From Paenibacillus taichungensis (GTDB taxonomy: Bacteria; Bacillota; Bacilli; Paenibacillales; Paenibacillaceae), in assembly GCF_013359905.1 (NCBI RefSeq), contig NZ_JABMCC010000115.1, positions 744,001-808,000 of the forward strand: a DNA stretch of 64,000 bases, written 5' to 3'. This document shows positions 18,179 through 26,863 of this stretch, one piece after another. A program made the position numbers and the translations under genes. The notes beneath the pieces were generated by a model. That model did not search any database. It was not told where the DNA came from and was given only the letters and a program-made list of their open reading frames with translations. How positions within the stretch are numbered: position 1 is the stretch's first letter; each line of letters opens with the position of its first letter.

Positions 18179-19369
18179 ATGAAATTCCTAATTGCCCTTC
18201 TTGGTATACTTGTTGTCTTTGGACTGGCTTATCTGGTCAGCAACGGTAAGAAGAAGATCAGATATCGTCCGCTAATCATCATGATTGTTTTGCAAGTAAT
18301 ATTGGGATACGCATTATTGAACACAGAAGTGGGTACATTTTTGATTGGCGGTTTCGCGACCGTATTTGAAAGTTTGCTTGGCTATGCGAATGACGGTATT
18401 TCATTTGTATTCGGTGGTTTGACTACCGTTGGTGCAGACAGTGGGGGCGCGCCGTTCTTCCTCAGTGTATTGATGCCGATCGTCGTTATCTCAGCGCTCA
18501 TTGGGATATTGCAGTATATCCGAATCTTGCCTTTTGTTATAAAATATATTGGTCTGGTATTAAGCAAAGTCAACGGAATGGGCAAACTGGAATCATATAA
18601 CGCGGTTGCTTCGGCTGTATTGGGGCAATCTGAAGTGTTCATTTCTGTGAAAAAACAAATTGGGTTGCTGCCTAAACATCGACTGTACACTTTATGTGCC
18701 TCGGCGATGTCCACGGTATCGATGTCCATTGTCGGTGCCTATATGTCCATGATTGATCCGAAGTATGTGGTTACGGCACTTGTGCTGAACCTGTTTGGCG
18801 GTTTTATCATCGCTTCCATCGTGAATCCTTATGAGGTTTCTCCGGAAGAAGATATATTGGAAGTACAGGAAGAGGAAAAACAATCCTTCTTCGAAATGTT
18901 GGGTGAGTACATTCTGGATGGTTTCAAAGTTGCTATCGTCGTAGCTGCAATGTTAATCGGTTTTGTTGCTCTGATCGCACTGGTTAACGGGATCTTCAGT
19001 GCAGTGCTCGGCATTTCGTTCCAGGAACTGCTTGGTTATGTGTTTGCACCATTTGCCTTCATTATGGGTGTTCCTTGGAAAGAAGCGATTCAGGCGGGAA
19101 GTATTATGGCTACCAAAATGGTATCCAACGAATTCGTTGCCATGCTTGATCTGACCAAACAGACTACTTTGTCTGCTAGAACAACAGGGATCGTATCCGT
19201 CTTCCTCGTATCGTTCGCGAACTTCTCCTCAATCGGTATTATTGCCGGTGCGGTGAAGGGACTTCATGAAAAACAAGGTAATGTGGTGGCCCGCTTCGGT
19301 CTGAAACTGCTTTACGGTGCATCGCTCGTCAGCGTACTGTCTGCGATCATCGCCGGACTGTTCTTGTAA
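18179..19369 (+). CDS. nupC: Concentrative nucleoside transporter
   Basis: 396-residue CNT-family permease that imports nucleosides with H+ or Na+. About 8-10 membrane segments are visible. Family motifs: GGAPFFLSVLMP, SAVLGQSEVFISVKKQ in the re-entrant region and the hallmark SNEFVAML near residue 320. A strong AAGGAGAGA site precedes the ATG. It lies between deoC and deoB; B. subtilis has a comparable deoC-nupC order. Confidence 0.93.
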   Translation: MKFLIALLGILVVFGLAYLVSNGKKKIRYRPLIIMIVLQVILGYALLNTEVGTFLIGGFATVFESLLGYANDGISFVFGGLTTVGADSGGAPFFLSVLMPIVVISALIGILQYIRILPFVIKYIGLVLSKVNGMGKLESYNAVASAVLGQSEVFISVKKQIGLLPKHRLYTLCASAMSTVSMSIVGAYMSMIDPKYVVTALVLNLFGGFIIASIVNPYEVSPEEDILEVQEEEKQSFFEMLGEYILDGFKVAIVVAAMLIGFVALIALVNGIFSAVLGISFQELLGYVFAPFAFIMGVPWKEAIQAGSIMATKMVSNEFVAMLDLTKQTTLSARTTGIVSVFLVSFANFSSIGIIAGAVKGLHEKQGNVVARFGLKLLYGASLVSVLSAIIAGLFL

Positions 19370-19399
19370 AGCCGGATTATTGGAAGGAGTGCTTAAGTT

Positions 19400-20578
19400 A
19401 TGTCAACATTCAAAAGAGTACATTTAATCGTTATGGATTCAGTGGGAATTGGTGAAGCGCCGGATGCAGCGGAATTCGATGATTTCGACGTCGATACCTT
19501 TGGTCACATTGCACGTGAACGCGGAGGATTGAAGATGCCGCATATGGCCAGTCTTGGACTGTCCAATATTAAGGAAATTGAAGGTGTGCCTGTAGCGGAC
19601 GCACCAAAAGCTTTTTACACCAAAATGCAGGAAGCATCCAGAGGCAAAGACACTATGACGGGTCACTGGGAACTGATGGGCCTGTACATTGATACGCCAT
19701 TCCGTGTGTTCCCAGACGGGTTCCCGGATGAGTTAATTCAGCGCATTGAAGAAAAAACAGGCCGTAAAGTGATTGGGAATAAACCGGCCAGCGGCACGGA
19801 AATTCTGGATGAGCTGGGTGCGGAGCATGTTGAAACTGGCGCGCTTATTGTGTACACATCCGCGGATTCGGTTCTGCAAATTGCAGCACATGAGGACGTT
19901 GTTCCATTGAAGGAACTGTATGAGATCTGTGAGTTCTGCCGTGAAATTACACTTGAAGATCCGTATATGCTGGGTCGTATTATTGCACGTCCATTCGTAG
20001 GTGAAGCTGGTGACTGGAAGCGTACAGCGAATCGTCATGATTATGCGCTCAAACCGTTTGGACGTACCGTTATGAATGAACTCAAAGATGGTGGTTTTGA
20101 TGTCATCGCTCTGGGTAAAATCGCAGATATCTACGATGGAGAAGGTGTAACCAAGACTGTACGTACTGTCTCCAATATGGATGGCATGGACAAACTGTCC
20201 GAAACGATGGATGAAGATTTCACCGGACTCAGCTTCCTGAACCTGGTTGACTTCGACGCCCTGTTCGGTCACCGTCGTGATCCACAAGGCTACGCTCAGG
20301 CACTTGAAGAGTATGATGCTCGACTGCCAGAGATCTTCAGCAAAATGACAGACGATGATCTGCTGCTCATCACAGCTGACCATGGTAATGACCCAACCTA
20401 CCGCGGCACGGACCATACACGTGAGTATGTGCCACTGCTTGTTTACTCTCCACGCTTCAACGAGGGTAAAAAGCTTGAACTGCGCAGCACGTTTGCTGAT
20501 GTTGGAGCAACAGTAGCTGAGAACTTCGGAGTGAAACTGCCGGAATATGGTACAAGCTTCCTGAAAGATTTGAAATAG
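19400..20578 (+). CDS. deoB: Phosphopentomutase
   Basis: 392-residue mutase of the alkaline phosphatase superfamily. It interconverts (deoxy)ribose-1-phosphate and -5-phosphate using two Mn2+ ions. Visible: metal-binding MDSVGIGEAPDA at the N-terminus, the phospho-acceptor Thr region GKDTMTGHWE, and the C-terminal ITADHGNDPTYRGTDHTRE with metal-binding Asp/His residues. It begins 30 bp after nupC with GAAGGAG. It links the phosphorylases DeoD and Pdp to DeoC. Confidence 0.96.
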   Translation: MSTFKRVHLIVMDSVGIGEAPDAAEFDDFDVDTFGHIARERGGLKMPHMASLGLSNIKEIEGVPVADAPKAFYTKMQEASRGKDTMTGHWELMGLYIDTPFRVFPDGFPDELIQRIEEKTGRKVIGNKPASGTEILDELGAEHVETGALIVYTSADSVLQIAAHEDVVPLKELYEICEFCREITLEDPYMLGRIIARPFVGEAGDWKRTANRHDYALKPFGRTVMNELKDGGFDVIALGKIADIYDGEGVTKTVRTVSNMDGMDKLSETMDEDFTGLSFLNLVDFDALFGHRRDPQGYAQALEEYDARLPEIFSKMTDDDLLLITADHGNDPTYRGTDHTREYVPLLVYSPRFNEGKKLELRSTFADVGATVAENFGVKLPEYGTSFLKDLK

Positions 20579-20635
20579 TCAACATTCTTATCTTTAACTG
20601 AACATGGGGAAATCTGATATTTTCTTGAAACACAA

Positions 20636-20686
20636 AGTCGGACAGGATGACCACGGGGGCAGCTTCGGCTGCTCCGGTTCCTGACT
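20636..20686 (+). other. Intercistronic hairpin with UUCG loop between deoB and deoD
   Basis: GGGGCAGC (20656-20663) and GCTGCTCC (20668-20675) form an eight-pair stem closed by a TTCG tetraloop. Outer arms AGTC...AGG (20636-20646) and CCTGACT (20680-20686) extend it with a four-base bulge. There is no T run, so it is more likely an mRNA processing or stability element than a terminator. Confidence 0.6.
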
Positions 20687-20724
20687 TTCATTCAATCATA
20701 TGGATAACTGGAGGAGATTTAATC

Positions 20725-21432
20725 ATGAGTACACATATTGGAGCTAAACCCGGAGATATTGCAGAAACAATCCTTTTGCCAGGAGATCCACTGCGTGCAA
20801 AATTTATTGCAGATACGTATCTTGAAGATGTTGTTTGTTACAACGAAGTTCGCGGAATGCTCGGATTCACGGGTACATATCAAGGACACCGTATCTCAGT
20901 ACAAGGCTCGGGCATGGGGATTCCATCGTTCAGCATCTATGCCAACGAACTGATCAGCGAATATGGTGTGAAAAACCTAATTCGTGTTGGAACTTGCGGA
21001 GGTATGCAAGAACATGTACGTGTTCGTGATGTTATCCTTGCTCAAGCTTCATGTACCGATTCCAGCATGAACAAGCTCGTATTCGGCGGATATGATTTCT
21101 CCCCGATCGCGTCGTTCTCCCTGCTGAAAGAAGCCTATGACCGCGCAACTGCCAAAGGCATGAAAATCCATGTCGGAAACGTGTTCAGTTCCGATTCCTT
21201 CTATCGTGACGACCGTTCCGTGACTGAGAAATTGATGCAGCACGGCGTACTAGGCGTTGAGATGGAAACAACTGCACTGTACACACTCGCAGCCAAATTT
21301 GGCGTAAACGCACTCACGATCCTGACAGTAAGTGACCACTTGCTGACGGGTGAAGAGACTTCCGCCGAAGAGCGCCAAAAAACGTTCAACGACATGATGG
21401 TAGTAGCACTGGAAACAGCAATTACGCTGTAA
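20725..21432 (+). CDS. deoD: Purine-nucleoside phosphorylase, DeoD type
   Basis: 235-residue hexameric-type phosphorylase splitting purine (deoxy)nucleosides to base and (deoxy)ribose-1-phosphate. Visible: phosphate-binding LPGDPLRAKF, GSGMGIPS, RVGTCGG, and nucleoside-binding GVEMETTALYTL followed by SDH with the catalytic Asp. GGAGGAG about 8 nt ahead fixes the ATG at 20725; the in-frame extension to 20647 runs through the intercistronic hairpin and is rejected. It feeds DeoB. Confidence 0.96.
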   Translation: MSTHIGAKPGDIAETILLPGDPLRAKFIADTYLEDVVCYNEVRGMLGFTGTYQGHRISVQGSGMGIPSFSIYANELISEYGVKNLIRVGTCGGMQEHVRVRDVILAQASCTDSSMNKLVFGGYDFSPIASFSLLKEAYDRATAKGMKIHVGNVFSSDSFYRDDRSVTEKLMQHGVLGVEMETTALYTLAAKFGVNALTILTVSDHLLTGEETSAEERQKTFNDMMVVALETAITL

Positions 21433-21492
21433 TTGTTGCTAAGCATTATTTGATTTTGATCGAAACTTTTGTTTTAAGCACGTAGTGAAGGA

Positions 21493-21605
21493 CCCGGAAT
21501 CGATTCTAAAGAAGCGAAGCGTTCGCCTTTGTCTCCGCATTTCAACCTTATCAAAGGTTATTCAAAGAAATTTGGAGACAACAGCGATCGAAAGAACGAT
21601 CCGGG
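21493..21605 (+). ncRNA. Structured RNA element (three-helix junction) upstream of pdp
   Basis: Read directly: P1 pairs CCCGG/ATCG/TTCT (21493-21507) with AGAA/CGAT/CCGGG (21593-21605), 13 pairs interrupted by two bulged A residues. P2 is GCGAA-GCG-TTCGC (21514-21526). P3 is TTGTCTCC (21529-21536) with GGAGACAA (21574-21581), continued by ATTTC/GAAAT and AACCTT/AAGGTT around an ATCA loop. It lies in the unusually long 235-bp deoD-pdp gap, 63 nt before the pdp start. No known riboswitch class was recognised. It could be a leader element, a processing site or a structured interspersed repeat. Confidence 0.6.
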
Positions 21606-21667
21606 GCCGGAACGAATGCTGCACAAAGTGTTCTATACAAATCACCCACAACGAAGGAGAGATCATC

Positions 21668-22969
21668 ATGAGAATGGTAGACATTATTGCTAAGAAACGC
21701 GACGGAAAAGAACTGACAACAGCTGAGATTGACTTTGTTGTTCAAGGATATACACAAGGCGATATCCCTGATTATCAAGTCAGCGCTTGGGCGATGGCTG
21801 TATTCTTCAAGGATATGACTGACAAGGAACGCGCAGATTTGACGATGTCCATGGTAAACTCGGGCGAGACCATTGATCTGTCTGCCATCGAAGGTATCAA
21901 GGTAGACAAGCACTCCACGGGAGGCGTTGGTGATACTACAACGCTGGTACTGGCACCGCTTGTTGCTGCTCTGGATGTTCCAGTTGCCAAAATGTCCGGA
22001 CGTGGATTGGGTCACACTGGTGGCACAACGGACAAACTGGAATCTGTTGCAGGTTTCCACGTGGAGCTTGAGAAAGAAGAGTTCATCCGCCTCGTTAACG
22101 AACATAAAGTTGCCGTTATCGGTCAAAGTGGAAACCTTACGCCGGCAGACAAAAAGCTCTATGCATTGCGTGACGTTACAGCTACCGTTAACTCCATCCC
22201 ACTGATTGCCAGCTCCATCATGAGTAAGAAAATTGCAGCAGGTGCCGATGCGATCGTATTGGATGTTAAAACGGGTGCTGGTGCATTCATGAAGACAACT
22301 GAAGATGCAAAAGAACTGGCACATGCGATGGTAAGCATCGGTAACAATGTAGGACGTAAAACGATGGCTGTCATTTCCGATATGTCCCAACCACTAGGTC
22401 TCGCTATCGGTAACGCGCTTGAAGTGAAAGAAGCCATCCTTACGTTGCAAGGTAAAGGACCGAAAGATCTGGAAGAACTCTGTCTGGCGCTTGGACGTCA
22501 AATGGTATTCCTTGCTGGTAAAGCAGACTCCCTGGAGCATGCTGAGGAGAAATTGAAAGAAGTGATCCAGAACGGTAAAGCGCTGGATAAATTCAAGGAC
22601 TTCCTGGCAAATCAAGGCGGAGACGCTTCAGTTGTAGATCACCCGGATCGCTTGCCACAAGCGAAATATCTGGTTGAAGTACCAGCAGATAAAGACGGAT
22701 ATGTAGCTGGTATCGTCGCTGACGAAATCGGTACTGCTGCAATGCTGCTCGGCGCAGGCCGTGCAACAAAAGAATCCGAGATCGATCTTGCTGTAGGCTT
22801 GATGCTCAACAAAAAAGTCGGTGACCAAGTGAAAGCTGGCGAATCCCTCGTAACGATCCATGCGAATCGTGAAGACGTAGCAGACGTAATCGCCAAGATC
22901 AAAGAAAACATTACCATTGCAGATCATGCCGATGCTCCGGTATTGGTGCATGATATCGTAACTGAATAA
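21668..22969 (+). CDS. pdp: Pyrimidine-nucleoside phosphorylase
   Basis: 433-residue thymidine/uridine phosphorylase of the NP-II family, dividing pyrimidine nucleosides into base and pentose-1-phosphate. Visible: DKHSTGGVGDTTT (phosphate site), the family signature SGRGLGHTGGT, and KTGAGAFMKT. The C-terminal third holds the beta-alpha hammerhead domain. AAGGAGAG ahead of 21668 identifies the start; upstream in-frame codons run through the structured element. This is the last deo gene. Confidence 0.95.
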   Translation: MRMVDIIAKKRDGKELTTAEIDFVVQGYTQGDIPDYQVSAWAMAVFFKDMTDKERADLTMSMVNSGETIDLSAIEGIKVDKHSTGGVGDTTTLVLAPLVAALDVPVAKMSGRGLGHTGGTTDKLESVAGFHVELEKEEFIRLVNEHKVAVIGQSGNLTPADKKLYALRDVTATVNSIPLIASSIMSKKIAAGADAIVLDVKTGAGAFMKTTEDAKELAHAMVSIGNNVGRKTMAVISDMSQPLGLAIGNALEVKEAILTLQGKGPKDLEELCLALGRQMVFLAGKADSLEHAEEKLKEVIQNGKALDKFKDFLANQGGDASVVDHPDRLPQAKYLVEVPADKDGYVAGIVADEIGTAAMLLGAGRATKESEIDLAVGLMLNKKVGDQVKAGESLVTIHANREDVADVIAKIKENITIADHADAPVLVHDIVTE

Positions 22970-23012
22970 TATATCAGGCAAACAAGGTTAACCTTATGCC
23001 TGAATTGAATTT

Positions 23013-23056
23013 AAAGCCCCGAAGCTGTGCATTCCATAGCTTCGGGGCTTTTTCTT
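23013..23056 (+). terminator. Terminator of the deo operon
   Basis: AAAGCCCCGAAGCT (23013-23026) pairs perfectly with AGCTTCGGGGCTTT (23038-23051), followed by a T run. The A residues before the stem are few, but it may also serve the convergent gene that ends at 23055. Confidence 0.93.
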
Positions 23057-24038
23057 ATTTATTATGCAAATTATCATACGTCACAACTGAATCTGCACTG
23101 GTGTAAATGTAAGGGGTGGATGGCTGATCAACCGGAGTTACCTTCGTCGCCCGAATCTCAATGGTGTCCTCGCCATTCACTTGAGCAGAACCAATGGTGC
23201 CATCGATTTGTACCCAACTGTCTGTAGGAAAGCTGTCTGCATTCGGGACATGAATCATCACGCCAAAGGGTGCAGCGTCTGCCGGGCAGCACATCACAAG
23301 AAATCGTCCTAATGCAAAATGAGATTCATGCTCCATGCTTTTGTCTCGATATACAAACCCGGTAAGGCTGATGGCCTTGCCTGCGAATTGTCGTTGAAAC
23401 ATGTCGATGGACCCCAATGTCTCGGAGAAGATTTCGGGATATACCTTAATGACAGATTCCGCATATAACTTCTCTGCAAGTTCAGCAAATTCACGACTAT
23501 ACTCATCCGGGGGAACAAATTGTACTTTCGTGGCAGGCACAGATGATTCAACATTTGCAGTTTTTTTGGATAGATCTTTAATGTCCAGTTCTGCTGTATC
23601 AGGTAAGGGTTCTTTTCGACGAATCTCCGGAGGTCCATACGTTAGGGACATGCCTTTCTTACTGGCCATAGAACTGCCTAGTGCCTGATCCGGCAAAAGA
23701 AAACCAAGTATTAATGGAATGGCAATCAATCCATATATCAGCGAGCTGCGTACCCATACTGAAGGAGGTGGATGCTCACAGTGGCAATGGAGCTGGCTAG
23801 TACCAAACAGTCCGTGCCAGGCCATGATGGCGGCAATAAGCAAAAAGGGAACAGGGCAGCATAGAAGCAATCGCTGCATCGTTGGAGCCAAGTAATAATG
23901 AAGAGAATCCGTTGAATTCAAACGAATGATGTATACAGCGAGCCCGCTGATCCACAGCGCACGAATCAGGTTATGCCATTGGATAGGATGAGATTTGGTA
24001 ACCGGAGCTTTGGTCGCTGTATAACCAGGATGGTTCAT
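23055..24038 (-). CDS. ycgQ: TIGR03943-type membrane protein (YcgQ-like)
   Basis: 327-residue membrane protein resembling B. subtilis YcgQ, the partner of the permease encoded just upstream. The N-terminal third has about three to four membrane helices, with a metal-ligand-like HCHCEHPPP motif between them. After a linker, the soluble C-terminal half has the family block VMCCPADAAPFGVMIH with paired cysteines. The start follows AGAGGTGAT. In Bacillus this pair belongs to the Zur regulon, and a Zur box lies in the shared upstream region here too. Its biochemical role is not established. Confidence 0.8.
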   Translation of the reverse strand: MNHPGYTATKAPVTKSHPIQWHNLIRALWISGLAVYIIRLNSTDSLHYYLAPTMQRLLLCCPVPFLLIAAIMAWHGLFGTSQLHCHCEHPPPSVWVRSSLIYGLIAIPLILGFLLPDQALGSSMASKKGMSLTYGPPEIRRKEPLPDTAELDIKDLSKKTANVESSVPATKVQFVPPDEYSREFAELAEKLYAESVIKVYPEIFSETLGSIDMFQRQFAGKAISLTGFVYRDKSMEHESHFALGRFLVMCCPADAAPFGVMIHVPNADSFPTDSWVQIDGTIGSAQVNGEDTIEIRATKVTPVDQPSTPYIYTSADSVVTYDNLHNK

Positions 24039-24078
24039 TTAATCACCTCTTTTGATCAGATAATACATTCATAAATGC

Positions 24079-25113
24079 TCATACCAAAAGGTTAATCAAC
24101 CATGACCCTGCGAAAACCAAAGCAATAATGGCCAGGCTCAGGCCAATAACAAACCGGGTGCGGAAGGTGGAAAGCAGCATCAATGTGCTTTTGAAATCAA
24201 GCATTGGACCGAGAACCAGAAAGGATAACAGCGGTCCCAACGCAAACGTGTGAGAGAAGGCTGAGGCTACGAACGCATCGGATGTCGAACAGAGAGACAA
24301 TACATACGCAAAACCCATCATGAAGACATAGGAGGCAACAGGCCCATTACCCAGAGAAATGAGATCACTGCGGCTGATAAAGGTTTGAATGCAGGCTGTT
24401 ATTAGAGCACCAATCACCAAATATTTGCTCATATCTACAAATTCGTCACCCGCATGGATGAAAAAGCTGCGCCAGTTTTTATCGTGAACGTGATCATGAT
24501 CGGCAGAATGGGAATGAGGCTGTGCCATTTTAAATCCGGGATGTGTCTTGACCTCCGTCACTGTAGCCTTCGGTTTGCGCAAAGGATTCTGACGGACGAA
24601 CATATACACCAGACCGCCGATGGCAGCTGCAACTGCAAAGGCCAGTCCCATACGGGCGATCGTAATTTCGGGATGGGAAGGAAAAGCAAGCAGGGTCGCG
24701 GTAAAGACAATTGGATTTACAACAGGGCCACTAAGAATAAAGGTCACCGCGATATAGGGCGGCATGCCTTTATGCATCAACCGTCGAACGACCGGAATCA
24801 TACCACATTCGCAGATCGGGAAAATGATTCCCAGCAGACCCGCCACCAGCACACCTCCGACGGGGTTCTTGGGCGTTAGTTTGCGAATCATTTCCTCAGA
24901 AACAAACCATTGCATTAGCGAAGACAACAGCACCCCTATGAGCAGAAATGGAGCAGCTTCGAGAAAAATGCTGATGAATATCGTTTTCATATTTTGAAAG
25001 GCTTCACTGTTCCAAGCTTCTTTCAGATTGGGAGCCATCGTGATCAACACGGGAACAAGAAATGCGCAGGGAATCAGGAATGAGAGGAGCTTAAGATTGG
25101 CTGCCATTTTCAT
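24079..25113 (-). CDS. ycgR: UPF0718/DUF318-type permease (YcgR-like)
   Basis: 344-residue membrane permease with about eight to ten helices in two repeats. The first repeat has PICECGMIPV and SGPVVNPIV, the second SLCSTSDAFVASAF. Between them a cytoplasmic loop contains a histidine-rich stretch (HSHSADHDHVHD), consistent with metal binding. RBS GGAGGT lies 9 nt ahead of the ATG. It is divergent from the zinc GTPase gene and shares its Zur-box-containing intergenic region. The transported species is unknown; a zinc-related role is inferred from regulation. Confidence 0.82.
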   Translation of the reverse strand: MKMAANLKLLSFLIPCAFLVPVLITMAPNLKEAWNSEAFQNMKTIFISIFLEAAPFLLIGVLLSSLMQWFVSEEMIRKLTPKNPVGGVLVAGLLGIIFPICECGMIPVVRRLMHKGMPPYIAVTFILSGPVVNPIVFTATLLAFPSHPEITIARMGLAFAVAAAIGGLVYMFVRQNPLRKPKATVTEVKTHPGFKMAQPHSHSADHDHVHDKNWRSFFIHAGDEFVDMSKYLVIGALITACIQTFISRSDLISLGNGPVASYVFMMGFAYVLSLCSTSDAFVASAFSHTFALGPLLSFLVLGPMLDFKSTLMLLSTFRTRFVIGLSLAIIALVFAGSWLINLLV

Positions 25114-25275
25114 GGGATAGACCTCCAGAACCGGGACTTTGCTAAAATATATGCTTGTACCGTCCGCATCATACTCGTTCTCATTAATTAATCAACATTT
25201 TTACGATTTACATATTTGGAGCAAAACTTGTTATGTTGACAAAAGAAACGAGGTTCAGGTATAGTTTATTTCGTT

Positions 25276-25294
25276 AATCGTAATAATTACTATT
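25276..25294. promoter_or_regulatory. Zur box between ycgR and zagA
   Basis: TCGTAAT-A-ATTACTA (25278-25292) matches the 7-1-7 Zur consensus TCGTAATNATTACGA with one change. It lies in the divergent intergenic region and could control both directions. Confidence 0.85.
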
Positions 25295-25390
25295 AACTAA
25301 TCATTATTTTTCAGCCCATCGGTCGAGTGGAAGCTACATAGCATTCCGATTTTTTAGTTTTAAGAGGATAAATGGAAGGGAGTAATTGAA

Positions 25391-26590
25391 ATGACAGAAC
25401 AACAGGTACAACCCCGAGTTCCGGTGACTGTATTAAGTGGATATCTGGGCGCAGGCAAAACGACATTGCTTAACCATGTGCTTCACAATAGGGAGGGTAT
25501 GCGAGTCGCTGTCATTGTGAATGATCTGAGTGAAGTTAATATTGACGCTGGCTTGATCCGGGATGGTGGTGGATTGTCACGTATTGATGAGAAGCTGGTG
25601 GAGATGTCCAATGGCTGCATCTGCTGCACGCTGCGTGAGGATTTACTGAAAGAGGTGGAGCGGCTTGCGCTGGATGGTTCTTTTGACTATATATTGATTG
25701 AATCGACAGGTATTGGAGAGCCAGTCCCCGTTGCCCAGACATTTACGTATATTGATGAAGAGCTGGGGATTGATTTGACGAAATTTACGCGGCTCGACAC
25801 GATGGTAACGGTAGTAGATGCTGCCCAGTTCTGGCGTGACTTCTATTCCAAAGAAACGTTGAAGGATCGGGGGCAGGAAGCCGGAGAGGAAGATGTACGG
25901 GGGATCGTTCATCTGCTGACGGATCAGGTTGAATTCTGTGATGTGCTGATTCTGAACAAGTGTGATCTGGTAACGGAAGACGAGCTGCTCAAACTTGAGA
26001 AAGCACTACACGCGATGCAGCCGGAAGCTCGACTTATTCGCACCACATATGGACAGATTGACCCGAGGGAGATATTGAATACCGGACGGTTTGATTTTGA
26101 AAAAGCAAGCCAGTCTGCGGGCTGGATCCGCGAATTAATGAAGGAAGAACACACACCAGAGACAGAGGAGTATGGCATTCACTCGTTTGTGTACCATCGG
26201 AAACGTCCGTTTCATTCGGAGCGTTTGCTGCGCTGGATTGCCAAATGGCCTGAGAGTATTGTTCGTTCCAAGGGCCTAATGTGGCTGGCTACACGTAACC
26301 ATATGGCGGTGTCGTTTAGTCATGCGGGAACATCCAAGCAGTTGGGACCAGCCGGGTTGTGGGTAGGCGCGATGAGTGACGAAGAGCGACAAATGCATTT
26401 TGGTGATACACTTCCGCCTATTCCGGATTGGGATGAGCAGTGGGGCGATCGGATTACGAAGCTGGTGTTCATCGGGATAGACATGGACCGACTGGAGATC
26501 GAACGGACGTTAGATGAGACACTGCTAACCGACGAAGAGATGATAATGAACTGGCGAGAACTGAAAGATCCATTTCCTGCGTGGAGTTGA
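25391..26590 (+). CDS. zagA: COG0523 GTPase, zinc metallochaperone of the ZagA/YciC type
   Basis: 399-residue G3E-family GTPase thought to deliver zinc to client enzymes when zinc is scarce. Visible: P-loop GYLGAGKT (17-24), the metal-binding CxCC motif NGCICC (76-79), IESTGIGEP, the guanine-specificity motif NKCD, and a C-terminal CobW_C domain containing ERLLRWIAKWP. It has a good RBS (AAGGGAG). A Zur box lies about 100 bp upstream, and all following genes to znuA are zinc-related, supporting the specific assignment within the large COG0523 family. Confidence 0.9.
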   Translation: MTEQQVQPRVPVTVLSGYLGAGKTTLLNHVLHNREGMRVAVIVNDLSEVNIDAGLIRDGGGLSRIDEKLVEMSNGCICCTLREDLLKEVERLALDGSFDYILIESTGIGEPVPVAQTFTYIDEELGIDLTKFTRLDTMVTVVDAAQFWRDFYSKETLKDRGQEAGEEDVRGIVHLLTDQVEFCDVLILNKCDLVTEDELLKLEKALHAMQPEARLIRTTYGQIDPREILNTGRFDFEKASQSAGWIRELMKEEHTPETEEYGIHSFVYHRKRPFHSERLLRWIAKWPESIVRSKGLMWLATRNHMAVSFSHAGTSKQLGPAGLWVGAMSDEERQMHFGDTLPPIPDWDEQWGDRITKLVFIGIDMDRLEIERTLDETLLTDEEMIMNWRELKDPFPAWS

Positions 26591-26622
26591 CAAACGTAAA
26601 AGCATGGGCTAAACTCGTTAAA

Positions 26623-26637
26623 TAGTAATAATTACGA
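26623..26637. promoter_or_regulatory. Zur box upstream of rpmG
   Basis: TAGTAAT-A-ATTACGA, one or two mismatches from the perfect 7-1-7 palindrome. It is 27 bp before the L33 start and 33 bp after the zagA stop. Confidence 0.85.
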
Positions 26638-26664
26638 TTAGATAAATCAAAGGAGGCCATTTCC

Positions 26665-26814
26665 ATGAGAGTCATTGTAACCTTAGCTTGCACCGAGTGC
26701 GGAGATCGCAACTATACAACAACCAAGAACAAGCGTAATCATCCGGAACGGATCGAATTGAAGAAGTATTCACCACGATTGAAGAAGATGACCATTCACC
26801 GGGAAACAAGATAA
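26665..26814 (+). CDS. rpmG: 50S ribosomal protein L33, zinc-limitation paralogue
   Basis: 49-residue L33 starting MRVIVTLACTECGDRNY. The first CxxC pair (Cys9, Cys12) is present. The cysteine that usually follows KKY is serine (KKYSPRLKK), and no second CxxC pair exists, so a full four-cysteine zinc site cannot form. The RBS is AAAGGAGG. A Zur box on each side places it in the zinc-limitation response, where zinc-poor ribosomal proteins replace zinc-containing ones to spare metal. The gene is too short for many ORF callers but is clearly real. Confidence 0.93.
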   Translation: MRVIVTLACTECGDRNYTTTKNKRNHPERIELKKYSPRLKKMTIHRETR

Positions 26815-26834
26815 TTTTTTTTGTCATTTTTACA

Positions 26835-26849
26835 TCGTAATAATTACGA
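26835..26849. promoter_or_regulatory. Perfect Zur box upstream of znuC
   Basis: TCGTAAT-A-ATTACGA is a perfect 7-1-7 palindrome, 15 bp before the znuC ATG. It overlaps the likely -10/+1 region. Confidence 0.93.
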
Positions 26850-26863
26850 AAAGAGGAAAAACC

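Noticed and set aside
19733..20416. 227-codon open frame antisense to deoB
   Set aside because: Lies wholly within deoB and reflects its codon bias; Cys/His-rich product without a recognisable fold.
21485..21667. In-frame N-terminal extension of pdp
   Set aside because: The extension runs through the structured RNA element, is not protein-like, and AAGGAGAG supports ATG 21668.
21551..22390. 279-codon open frame antisense to pdp
   Set aside because: Shadow of the strongly conserved pdp frame; composition is unlike a protein and there is no ribosome site or promoter.
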